NCBI GenBank assembly: GCA_964347475.1
Contig: CAYFYY010000013.1
Coordinates: forward strand, 1-64,000
From: GCA-020356105 sp964347475
Lineage (GTDB): Bacteria; Pseudomonadota; Alphaproteobacteria; UBA8366; JADFVY01
Reading direction: 5' to 3'
Length of the DNA: 64,000 nt
Both the position numbers and the translations under genes were made by a program. Under the pieces are notes generated by a model. It did no database searches. It saw only the letters and a program-made list of their open reading frames with translations, and had not been told where the DNA came from. Positions 1-7,135 of this stretch are shown here, piece after piece (the first letter of the stretch is position 1; every line of letters begins with the position of its first letter).

Positions 1-1431
1 ACCGGCGAGAAGACCGCCGACCTCGAGGGCATCAAGGTCTACGCCAACTCCCACTACGTGACGCCGCGGCCCACCCTTCAGCAGGCGGTCAAGCAGATCA
101 AGGAGGACCTGAAGATCCAGATCGCCCTGTTCGAGAAGCAGGGCAAGCTGCTGGAGGCGCAGCGCCTGGAGCAGCGCACGACCTTCGATCTCGAGATGAT
201 CGAGGCGACCGGCTCGTGCCCCGGCATCGAGAACTACTCGCGGCACCTGACCGGGCGCGCGCCCGGCGAGCCGCCGCCGACCCTGTTCGAATACCTGCCG
301 GACAACATGATCCTCATCGTCGACGAAAGCCACGTCAGCGTACCCCAGGTCGGCGCCATGGCGAAGGGCGACTACGCCCGCAAGTCGGTGCTCGCCGAGT
401 TCGGCTTCCGGCTGCCGTCCTGCGTCGACAACCGGCCGCTCACCTTCGACGAATGGAACCGCATGCGCCCGCAGACGGTCTACGTGTCGGCGACGCCCGG
501 CCCGTGGGAGCTGGAACGCACCGGCGGCGTGTTCACCGAGCAGGTGGTGCGGCCGACCGGGCTGGTCGACCCGGTCTGCGTCGTCCGCCCGACCGAGCAC
601 CAGGTCGACGACCTGCTCGCCGAGTGCCGGTGCGCCACGGCAAGAGGCGAGCGCGTGCTGGTCACGACGCTGACCAAGCGCATGGCCGAGGACCTGACGG
701 AATACATGGTCGAGGCCGGGCTCAAGGTGCGCTACCTGCACTCCGACGTCGACACGCTGGAGCGCATCGAGATCATCCGCGATCTCCGGCTCGGCGCCTT
801 CGACATCCTGGTCGGGATCAACCTGTTGCGCGAGGGGCTCGACATCCCGGAATGCGCGCTGGTGGCGATCCTCGATGCCGACAAGGAGGGCTACCTGCGC
901 AGCCGCACCTCGCTGGTCCAGACGATCGGGCGGGCGGCGCGCAACGTCGACGGGCGGGTGATCCTGTACGCCGACACCGTGACCGAGTCGCTGAGCTACG
1001 CCATCGGGGAGACCGAGCGCCGCCGCGAGAAGCAGCAGGCCTACAACGCCGCACACGGCATCACGCCGGAATCGGTGCGCAAGCAGATCGCCGACATCCT
1101 GACGAGCGTGTACGAACGCGACCACGTCACCGTGTCGACCGGCGACGTTGGCGCGCCGCACCTGATCGGCATCGACCTGAAGACCTACATCGCGCGGCTC
1201 GAGGAGCGCATGCGCGCGGCCGCGGCCGACCTCGAGTTCGAGGAGGCGGCGCGGCTGCGCGACGAGATCAAGCGGCTCGAGGCGTTCGACCTCGAGATGC
1301 CGGTCGACGCGATACCGGTGGACCCGGCGATCGCGGCGACGCTGGCCGGCGTCGACCGCGCCCTGCAGCCGAAGGGTGCACGCCGCCGGCCGTCGAAGGG
1401 CAGGTCGAAGGGCAAATACAGGAGACGCTAG
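1..1431 (+). CDS. uvrB: UvrABC excinuclease subunit B, 5'-truncated by window edge
   Basis: UvrB is the DNA-damage-verifying helicase subunit of nucleotide excision repair; it is loaded by UvrA and then recruits UvrC. The reading frame is open from the first base, so the N-terminal part (Walker A and beta-hairpin region) lies outside the window; about 476 codons of a normally 660-750-residue protein are visible. The visible part has the helicase motif II LIVDESHVSV, motif III YVSATPGPWELE, the helicase C-terminal domain with GINLLREGLDIPE and QTIGRAARN, and a C-terminal UVR coiled coil (LEFEEAARLRDEIKRLE) that binds UvrC. The tail after the UVR motif is Arg/Lys rich. UvrC is encoded about 5.7 kb downstream but in a separate transcription unit. 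Identification is secure; only the start is missing. Confidence 0.97.
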   Translation, partial: TGEKTADLEGIKVYANSHYVTPRPTLQQAVKQIKEDLKIQIALFEKQGKLLEAQRLEQRTTFDLEMIEATGSCPGIENYSRHLTGRAPGEPPPTLFEYLPDNMILIVDESHVSVPQVGAMAKGDYARKSVLAEFGFRLPSCVDNRPLTFDEWNRMRPQTVYVSATPGPWELERTGGVFTEQVVRPTGLVDPVCVVRPTEHQVDDLLAECRCATARGERVLVTTLTKRMAEDLTEYMVEAGLKVRYLHSDVDTLERIEIIRDLRLGAFDILVGINLLREGLDIPECALVAILDADKEGYLRSRTSLVQTIGRAARNVDGRVILYADTVTESLSYAIGETERRREKQQAYNAAHGITPESVRKQIADILTSVYERDHVTVSTGDVGAPHLIGIDLKTYIARLEERMRAAAADLEFEEAARLRDEIKRLEAFDLEMPVDAIPVDPAIAATLAGVDRALQPKGARRRPSKGRSKGKYRRR

Positions 1432-1472
1432 ACCGTTGTCCGCTTGAATGGGAATTGGCTCCGGCCGGCGGC

Positions 1473-1582
1473 GCGGCCTCATGCTTCGAGACGGCGCTCC
1501 GCGCCTCCTCAGCATGAGGACAGAAACGTTGGAGCCTCATGCTGAGGAAGGCCGCGAGGCCCGTCTCGAAGTATGAGGCCGC
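1473..1582. repeat. Palindromic intergenic repeat
   Basis: The gap between uvrB and the antiporter gene holds a long imperfect inverted repeat. The outer arms GCGGCCTCATGCTTCGAGAC and GTCTCGAAGTATGAGGCCGC pair with one mismatch, and inner arms built on CCTCAGCATGAGG / CCTCATGCTGAGG pair around a short central spacer. It contains no plausible gene. Part of the same motif (TGTCCTCAT...) reappears at the right edge of the window, which argues for a dispersed genomic repeat family rather than a simple terminator. In RNA it would fold into a long hairpin and could stop or stabilise the uvrB transcript; that function is inference. Confidence 0.7.
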
Positions 1583-1703
1583 GCCGATCCGGCCGCGTCA
1601 AATTTAACGGTTTTCGCGTCGGTGCGGGACGCCGGACGCGGCGGCACCGAACCGAATGCCGGCCCCGTCGTCCCGGTACCGGTCCACAAGGGGGGAAAGA
1701 GCG

Positions 1704-3491
1704 ATGTCGATTCTGGGACTGGCGACCGTGCTGATGGTCGCGGCCGTGCTCGCGGTGCCGATCGCCAAGCGGCTCGGGCTCGGCTCGGTGCTCGGCTATC
1801 TTGCGGCCGGCGCGGTGCTCGGCCCGGCCGGTTTCGGCCTCGTCCGCGACGTCGACAACATCCTCCATTTCGCCGAGCTCGGCGTCGTCCTGCTGCTGTT
1901 CGTCATCGGCCTCGAGCTGCAGCCGAGCCGCCTGTGGACCATGCGCCGGCCGGTGTTCGGGCTCGGCGGCGCACAGGTCGGGCTGAGCGCCGTGCCGATC
2001 GCGCTGGTGGCGTGGGCCGCCGGCCTGCCGCCCGAGACGGCGGTGGTGGTCGGCCTGGCGCTGGCCCTGTCGTCGACCGCCTTCGCCCTGCAGATGCTGG
2101 CCGAGAAGAAACAGCTGACGACGAAACACGGGCGGGCCGCCTTCTCGATCCTGCTGTTCCAGGATATCGCGGCGATCCCGATCCTCGCCCTCACGCCCCT
2201 GCTCGCCCTGCAGGACGGCGCGGCGCCGGATTTAGCCGAGACGGCGCTGGCCGCCGGCCGGGTGATCGCCGTGGTCGCCGCCGTCGTGGTCGGCGGCCGC
2301 TACCTGCTGCGCCACGTCTTCCGCATCGTCGCCGCCACCGGGATCCGCGAGGTGTTCACGGCGACGGCGCTCTTGACGGTTGTCGGCACCGCGTTGCTGA
2401 TGGAACTGGCCGGCCTGTCGATGGGGCTGGGCGCGTTCCTCGCCGGCGTGCTGCTGGCCGATTCCGAATACCGGCACGAGCTCGAGGCGAATATCGACCC
2501 GTTCAAGGGCCTGCTCCTGGGCCTGTTCTTCATCGCCGTCGGCATGTCGGTCGACCTGCGGCTGATCGGCGAACGGCCGCTGCTCATCGCCGGCCTGATG
2601 GCCGGGCTGATCGTTCTCAAGGCAGCAATTCTGTATGGACTCGGCCGGCTCTATTGCGAGACCGACGCGTCGTCGCGCCAGCTCGCCCTGGCGATCCCGC
2701 AGGGCGGCGAATTCGCCTTCGTCATCTTCGGCGTTGCCGTCGGTTCCGGAGTCATGGAGCGCGGCGTCTCGGACCTGCTGATTCTCGTCGTGTCGCTCTC
2801 GATGGCGGCGACCCCGCTGCTGATGGGCGGCCACGACATCATCCTGCGGATGCGCTCCGGGCCGGCCTCGACCGCACCTTACGACACCCCGGACCCGGAG
2901 GAGCACCCGGTGATCATCGCCGGATTCGGCCGCTTCGGGCAGATCATCGGCCGCATCCTGCGGGCCCGCAAGATCGGCTTCACGGCGCTGGAGGCGAGCC
3001 CCGACCAGGTCGATTTTGTCAAGAAATTCGGCAACAAGGTGTATTACGGCGATGCCTCGCGGCTCGACCTGCTGCGCGCCGCCCGTGCCGACAGGGCGGC
3101 CGCCTTCGTGCTTGCCATCGACGACGTCGAGGCTTCGCTGCGCACCGCCGAGACGGTGGCGCGGCACTTCCCGAACCTGAGGATCTACGCGCGGGCCCGC
3201 AACCGGGCCCATGCCTACAAGCTGATGGAGCTCGGCGTCACGGTGATCCGCCGCGAGACGCTGCTGTCCAGCCTCGACATGGCGCGCGAACTGCTCGAGG
3301 CCCTCGGCCTGCCGGCCTACGAGGCCGAGAAGACCGTGCAGACGTTCCGCAGGCATGACGAGCAGCGGCTCCAGGCCCATTTCGACATGCGCGACGACGA
3401 GGACCGCATGGCGGAGCTGGCGAAGGAATGGGCCAGGGAGCTCGAAGAACTGTTCGAGCAGGATTCGACGGGCGAAACGGCGCAACGCTAG
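1704..3491 (+). CDS. KefB/KefC-type cation:proton antiporter with RCK (TrkA-N) domain
   Basis: Predicted inner-membrane monovalent cation:proton antiporter (CPA2 family) of 595 residues, the usual size for KefB/KefC. The N-terminal two thirds is hydrophobic with many membrane segments, including the conserved loop IPQGGEFAFVIFGVAV. From about residue 400 there is a soluble RCK/TrkA-N Rossmann domain starting with the nucleotide-binding GFGRFG at about residue 407 and continuing through YYGDASRLDLL. The C-terminus is a charged helical tail. The start was placed at the ATG that follows GGGGGAAAGAG and begins MSILGLATVLM; an in-frame start 16 codons upstream gives an unlikely polar extension. 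In Kef systems the RCK domain binds NAD(H)/glutathione adducts and gates potassium efflux; no KefF/KefG-like ancillary gene is adjacent, so the ligand and ion are uncertain. Confidence 0.9.
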   Translation: MSILGLATVLMVAAVLAVPIAKRLGLGSVLGYLAAGAVLGPAGFGLVRDVDNILHFAELGVVLLLFVIGLELQPSRLWTMRRPVFGLGGAQVGLSAVPIALVAWAAGLPPETAVVVGLALALSSTAFALQMLAEKKQLTTKHGRAAFSILLFQDIAAIPILALTPLLALQDGAAPDLAETALAAGRVIAVVAAVVVGGRYLLRHVFRIVAATGIREVFTATALLTVVGTALLMELAGLSMGLGAFLAGVLLADSEYRHELEANIDPFKGLLLGLFFIAVGMSVDLRLIGERPLLIAGLMAGLIVLKAAILYGLGRLYCETDASSRQLALAIPQGGEFAFVIFGVAVGSGVMERGVSDLLILVVSLSMAATPLLMGGHDIILRMRSGPASTAPYDTPDPEEHPVIIAGFGRFGQIIGRILRARKIGFTALEASPDQVDFVKKFGNKVYYGDASRLDLLRAARADRAAAFVLAIDDVEASLRTAETVARHFPNLRIYARARNRAHAYKLMELGVTVIRRETLLSSLDMARELLEALGLPAYEAEKTVQTFRRHDEQRLQAHFDMRDDEDRMAELAKEWARELEELFEQDSTGETAQR

Positions 3492-3644
3492 GCCGCAAGC
3501 GTGACCGTGCGGGTGGTTGCCACGGCGGACAGGGGCCGGATCGCGCGCGAGGGATTCGTTCCAACCCGGTTGCCCGGCTGCCCCCTGACCGCTAGACAGG
3601 GGTGACGGACCCGAGCACCCGCAACCATTCGGATCGACCTGCGC

Positions 3645-4379
3645 ATGCCCTCCGGCCTCCTTTCCCTCCTCCGTCTGGTCCTGGGCAGCCTGCGCGATAT
3701 CGCGCCGATCCTGCTGGTCATCGGCTTCTTCCAGATCGCCGTCCTGCAACAGCCGTTCCCGCATCTCGAGCGGATCGCCGGCGGCGTCCTGCTGGTCATG
3801 TTCGGCCTGACGCTGTTCATCCAGGGGCTGGAGATGGGGCTGTTTCCGATCGGCGAAGCGATGGCCCAGGCCTTCGCCCGCAAGGGCAGCCTCGCATGGC
3901 TGCTCGCCTTCGCGTTCTGCCTCGGTTTCGGGACGACGGTGGCAGAACCGGCGCTGATCGCCGTATCCGCGGAGGCCGCGCGGGCGATGGCCGAGGCCGG
4001 GGTGGTCGCCGCGGACGAGACGGCGCAGCGCTCCTATGCGCTGGGCCTGCGCCTGACCGTCGCCCTGTCGGTCGGCGCCTCGCTGGTGCTCGGCGTGTTC
4101 CGCATCCTCAAGGGCTGGCCGGTCCATGTCCTGATCATCGGCGGCTACGTGATCGTCGTGCTGCTGACCGTCGTCGCGCCGCCGGAGATCGTCGGCGTCG
4201 CCTACGATTCGGGCGGCGTGACCACGTCGACCGTCACCGTGCCGCTGGTCACCGCCCTCGGCGTCGGCCTCGCCTCGTCGATTCGCGGTCGCAACCCGCT
4301 GACCGACGGATTCGGCCTGATCGCCTTCGCCAGCATGTTCCCGATGATCTTCGTGATGCTGTACGGGATGGCGGCGTGA
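3645..4379 (+). CDS. DUF1538 membrane protein, first of a tandem pair
   Basis: A 244-residue polytopic membrane protein of the DUF1538 family, predicted inner-membrane transporter subunit of unknown substrate. Two sequence blocks stand out: GTTVAEPALIAV near residues 95-106, and YDSGGVTTSTVTVPLVTALG near residues 185-205 followed by DGFGLIAFASMFPMI. Both blocks recur almost unchanged in the next gene, so the two proteins are paralogues that probably form a heteromeric complex. It heads a compact operon with a second DUF1538 gene (ATGA overlap), a PII-like protein and a CBS-domain protein, a context that suggests nucleotide-regulated transport. No clear Shine-Dalgarno precedes the ATG. Family membership is confident; function is unknown. 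Confidence 0.85.
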   Translation: MPSGLLSLLRLVLGSLRDIAPILLVIGFFQIAVLQQPFPHLERIAGGVLLVMFGLTLFIQGLEMGLFPIGEAMAQAFARKGSLAWLLAFAFCLGFGTTVAEPALIAVSAEAARAMAEAGVVAADETAQRSYALGLRLTVALSVGASLVLGVFRILKGWPVHVLIIGGYVIVVLLTVVAPPEIVGVAYDSGGVTTSTVTVPLVTALGVGLASSIRGRNPLTDGFGLIAFASMFPMIFVMLYGMAA

Positions 4380-5173
4380 TGGGCTTCCTCGCGCAGCTGT
4401 GGATCACGGCGTCGGCGACCGTCCTCGACGTCCTGCCGATCGTCGCGATCCTGGCGTTCTTCCAGATCGTCGTGATCCGCCGCCGGCCGCGCAACCTGCG
4501 GCGCATCGTGTACGGGTTCCTCTACGTGCTTCTGGGCCTCACGCTGTTCCTCGTCGGCCTCGAGGAGGCGCTGTTCCCGCTCGGCAAGATCATGGCCCAG
4601 CAGCTGACCGATCCGGCCTTCCTCGGCGTGGAGCCGACGGCGGTTCGCTGGCAGGACTATCTGTGGGTCTTCGCCTTCGCTGGCGCCATCGGCTTCGCCA
4701 CGACCATCGCCGAGCCGTCGCTGATCGCGGTCGCCGACAAGGCGAACCAGGTCTCGGGCGGCACGATCTCGGTCTGGGGGCTGCGGATTACGGTGGCGAT
4801 CGGCGTTGCCGCCGGGGTCGCGCTCGGCAGCTACCGCATCGTGACCGGCACGCCGCTGTACTGGTACATCATCGCCGGCTATGCCGCATTGATCCTGCAG
4901 ACCATGCGCGCGGTCCGCGTCGCCGCGCCGATCGTGCCGCTGGCCTACGATTCCGGCGGGGTGACGACATCGACGGTCACGGTGCCGCTGGTCGCCGCCC
5001 TGGGCCTCGGTCTCGCCTCGACGATCCCGGGCCGCAGCCCGGTGATCGACGGCTTCGGCCTGATTGCCTTCGCAAGCCTGTTTCCGATGATCTCCGTGTT
5101 GGGTTACGCTGACCTGTCGACCTGGCTCGGCCGCAGACGCAAACCCCGCGACGCGGAGCAGCAAGGGAGTTAA
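4379..5173 (+). CDS. DUF1538 membrane protein, second of a tandem pair
   Basis: A 264-residue paralogue of the preceding protein, starting in a 4-base ATGA overlap with its stop codon, which implies translational coupling. It keeps the signature blocks ATTIAEPSLIAVADKA and YDSGGVTTSTVTVPLVAALG, followed by DGFGLIAFASLFPMI. It differs from the first copy by an insertion around residues 75-95 between hydrophobic segments and by a basic C-terminal tail (GRRRKPRDAE). As the first copy is also a complete unit, this is best read as two subunits rather than a split gene. The substrate is not known; the PII-like gene three bases downstream suggests post-translational control of the complex. Confidence 0.85.
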   Translation: MGFLAQLWITASATVLDVLPIVAILAFFQIVVIRRRPRNLRRIVYGFLYVLLGLTLFLVGLEEALFPLGKIMAQQLTDPAFLGVEPTAVRWQDYLWVFAFAGAIGFATTIAEPSLIAVADKANQVSGGTISVWGLRITVAIGVAAGVALGSYRIVTGTPLYWYIIAGYAALILQTMRAVRVAAPIVPLAYDSGGVTTSTVTVPLVAALGLGLASTIPGRSPVIDGFGLIAFASLFPMISVLGYADLSTWLGRRRKPRDAEQQGS

Positions 5174-5176
5174 GAC

Positions 5177-5527
5177 ATGAGGTTCAAACTGATCATGGCC
5201 CTGGTCGACGAGGACCAGACCGAGGACATCCTCAAGGCGGCGCGCGAGGCCGGGGCGACCGGCTGCTCGGTCATCACCAGCGCGCGCGGCGAAGGCCTGA
5301 AGCCGGAGAAGACGTTCCTCGGCCTCGACCTGGCCGTGGCACGCGACCTGCTGCTGTTCCTGGTCGCCGAACCGTTGAGCCGCGATATCCTGGAGACCAT
5401 TGCCGAAGTCGGACAGTTCGACGAGGAGCCGGGAACCGGCATCGCCTTCCAGGTCGACATCGAGGACGCCGTCGGCCTGTCGTCGCAGATGGAGACCCTG
5501 TCGCAAGAGATCGAAGAGCAGATATGA
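5177..5527 (+). CDS. PII-like (GlnB-fold) regulatory protein
   Basis: A 116-residue protein with the pattern of a PII/GlnB ferredoxin-like fold: an N-terminal beta strand MRFKLIMALV, a helix (DQTEDILKAAREAGATG), a Gly-rich strand-turn SARGEG, and a C-terminal GTGIAFQVDIEDAVGL that matches the PII signature preceding the last strand. The canonical T-loop with its uridylylated Tyr is not apparent, so classical nitrogen signalling through GlnD is unlikely. A good AGGGAG site precedes the ATG. It lies between two DUF1538 transporter genes and a CBS-domain gene, with a 4-base overlap to the latter. PII-like proteins of this kind typically sit beside and control transporters by binding adenine nucleotides; the ligand here is not known. 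Confidence 0.75.
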   Translation: MRFKLIMALVDEDQTEDILKAAREAGATGCSVITSARGEGLKPEKTFLGLDLAVARDLLLFLVAEPLSRDILETIAEVGQFDEEPGTGIAFQVDIEDAVGLSSQMETLSQEIEEQI

Positions 5528-5946
5528 AGCAGGAACCCCACATCAAGGTCGCGGAAATCATGAGCCGCCACGTGCGGACCATCGACAGCATGGCGACGGT
5601 CCGCCAGGCGATGGAGACAATGGCCCGCGAAGGCGTCACCTCGCTGGTCGTGGACCGTCGGGACGAGAGGGACGAATACGGCGTGATCGTCGTCACCGAT
5701 ATCGCCCGCGAGGTCGTGGCCAGGAACCTGTCCTTCGACCGTGTGCAGGTCTACGAGGTGATGAACAAGCCGGTCCTGACGGTCGACCCCAACATGGACC
5801 TGCGCTATGCGATCCGCCTGCTGGTGCGTTTCGGGCTGCGGCGCGCCCTGGTGCTGGGCCCGGACCGCCAGATCCAGGGCGTCGTGACCATGCGCGACAT
5901 GGTGTTGCGCTATGCCCAGTCGCAAGAGCGGGAGGGCGAGCCTTGA
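5524..5946 (+). CDS. Tandem CBS-domain protein
   Basis: A 140-residue soluble protein made almost entirely of two CBS modules (about residues 8-67 and 77-135), giving one Bateman module. Typical repeats are seen: VAEIMSRHVRTIDSMATVRQ and GVIVVTDIAREVVARN in the first, VYEVMNKPVLTVDPNMDLRY and IQGVVTMRDMVLRYA in the second. CBS pairs bind AMP, ATP or other adenosyl ligands and switch partner proteins. It overlaps the stop of the PII-like gene (ATGA) and is itself overlapped by the SDR gene. With the PII-like protein it gives this operon two potential adenylate sensors next to a pair of membrane subunits. No catalytic domain is attached. Confidence 0.88.
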   Translation: MKQEPHIKVAEIMSRHVRTIDSMATVRQAMETMAREGVTSLVVDRRDERDEYGVIVVTDIAREVVARNLSFDRVQVYEVMNKPVLTVDPNMDLRYAIRLLVRFGLRRALVLGPDRQIQGVVTMRDMVLRYAQSQEREGEP

Positions 5947-6725
5947 ACGGCGCGATCGACGCGTCCATTCCGCGCACCGCGCTGGTCACCGGCGCGGCCC
6001 ATCGCATCGGCCGGGCCATTGCGCTCGATCTCGCGGCGCAGGGCTTCGACGTCGCCATCCACTACAGGGACTCGCGGGATGCCGCCGCCGCGCTCGCCGC
6101 GGAGATCGAGAGCGGCGGCCGGCAAGCCGCGCTGCTCGACGCGGATCTGGCGAACGAGGATCACATGGCGGCTCTGGTGCGCCGGGCCGCGGACGCCTTG
6201 GGCCCGGTCGGGTGCCTGGTCAACAACGCGTCGCGCTTCGAACTCGACGTCTGGGATACCGCGACCCGCGAAAGCTGGGATATCCATATCGAGACCAACC
6301 TGCGCGCACCCTTCGTGCTGTCCCAGGACATGGCGCGCAGCTTGCCGGAGGGCGCCGAAGGCGTGATCGTCAATCTGATCGACCAGCGAGTCTGGAACCT
6401 CACCCCGTATTTCCTTACCTACACCCTGTCGAAGACGGGCTTGTGGACGCTGACCCAGACGCTGGCGCTGGCGCTGGCGCCGCGAATCCGCGTCAATGCG
6501 ATCGGGCCGGGGCCGACCCTGAAGAGCGAGCGCCAGTCTGAGAAGCAGTTCCGGATGCAGTGGGACGCAACGCCGCTGCGGCACGGCGCGACGCCGGAAG
6601 AGATCGCAGCCGGTGTCCGTTACATCCTGTCCGCACCCTCGATGACCGGACAAATGATTGCGCTCGACGGCGGCGAGCATCTCGGCTGGGCCCAGCCATC
6701 CCGCGGGGTTGTGCCCGTCGAGTAG
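5943..6725 (+). CDS. SDR oxidoreductase, pteridine reductase/FolM-like
   Basis: A 260-residue short-chain dehydrogenase/reductase. The Rossmann motif is TGAAHRIGRAIA, where the Arg replaces the usual Gly pattern as in pteridine reductases (TGxxxRxG). NNAS follows near residue 90, and the catalytic Tyr/Lys pair lies in YFLTYTLSKTGLW. The C-terminal TGQMIALDGGEHLGW is typical of the family. The start is taken as the TTG that overlaps the CBS-gene stop (TTGA), because no ATG lies upstream in this frame near the conserved N-terminus; this is uncertain by a few codons. Such proteins in alphaproteobacteria are annotated as dihydromonapterin/pteridine reductase-like, but the substrate cannot be fixed from sequence alone. 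Confidence 0.82.
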   Translation: MNGAIDASIPRTALVTGAAHRIGRAIALDLAAQGFDVAIHYRDSRDAAAALAAEIESGGRQAALLDADLANEDHMAALVRRAADALGPVGCLVNNASRFELDVWDTATRESWDIHIETNLRAPFVLSQDMARSLPEGAEGVIVNLIDQRVWNLTPYFLTYTLSKTGLWTLTQTLALALAPRIRVNAIGPGPTLKSERQSEKQFRMQWDATPLRHGATPEEIAAGVRYILSAPSMTGQMIALDGGEHLGWAQPSRGVVPVE

Positions 6726-7135
6726 AGTCCGGCCGTTCCAGTCGCAACGACACGCTCACACGCGACAGGGGAATTGTTAACGAATCCGGAACGAACAGAG
6801 AAAACTTTGCACAGCCCGCAATGGCGGATCGCGGCTGGCGTACAATCCCGTGAAACGGCGCGGCTGGCCCCCGCATATGAGCCCGATCCAATCGTTAAAA
6901 TGATTTAAAACAACGAGTTAGATGGCAGTGCCCAAATTTTGTGCAACCGGCACCAAGCCGTGGGATTCCAATATCGAGCGCCGATCCCCAGCAAGTTATC
7001 GACAGTGTTATCCACAGATTTCGTGGATTGATAGTTAAGCTTCTGAAAAACAACGCAACGGAATGCTGCCATGTGGAGCGACCGACGGCGATACCGGCAT
7101 TGACGGGACGGCCGGGTGCCCCGAAATTAGCACAG
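6726..7135. other. 410-bp gene-free region upstream of uvrC
   Basis: No convincing gene was found here. The frame of uvrC is open upstream to about 6941, but the translated extension has no family support and its base composition is clearly more AT-rich than the neighbours. Stretches such as ATCGTTAAAATGATTTAAAAC at its centre, a DnaA-box-like pair (annotated separately) and GATTC (a CcrM-type GANTC site) are the only visible structure. It probably carries the uvrC promoter; I could not identify a good -35/-10 pair. Confidence 0.6.
6996..7016 (+). promoter_or_regulatory. Putative DnaA-box pair
   Basis: TTATCGACA and TTATCCACA lie 12 bases apart, start to start, in the same orientation. The second is a perfect match to the consensus DnaA box TTATNCACA; the first has one mismatch. 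They sit in an AT-rich stretch 120-140 bases before uvrC. No dnaA, dnaN, parAB or gidA gene is in the window, so this is not presented as a replication origin; DnaA-dependent regulation or titration is the more modest reading. Confidence 0.4.

Noticed and set aside
2232..4127. Minus-strand open frame of 631 codons opposite the antiporter and DUF1538 genes
   Set aside because: Low-complexity antisense translation with no recognisable motif, while the plus-strand genes have full domain support.
6991..7020. Chromosomal replication origin
   Set aside because: Only one perfect and one near-perfect DnaA box are present, and none of the usual neighbours (dnaA, gidA, parAB, hemE) is in the window.
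6941..7135. N-terminal extension of uvrC
   Set aside because: The extra 65 residues have no family match, contain Cys- and Asn-rich non-typical sequence, and the region is AT-rich with DnaA-box-like sites; the internal ATG gives a normal UvrC.
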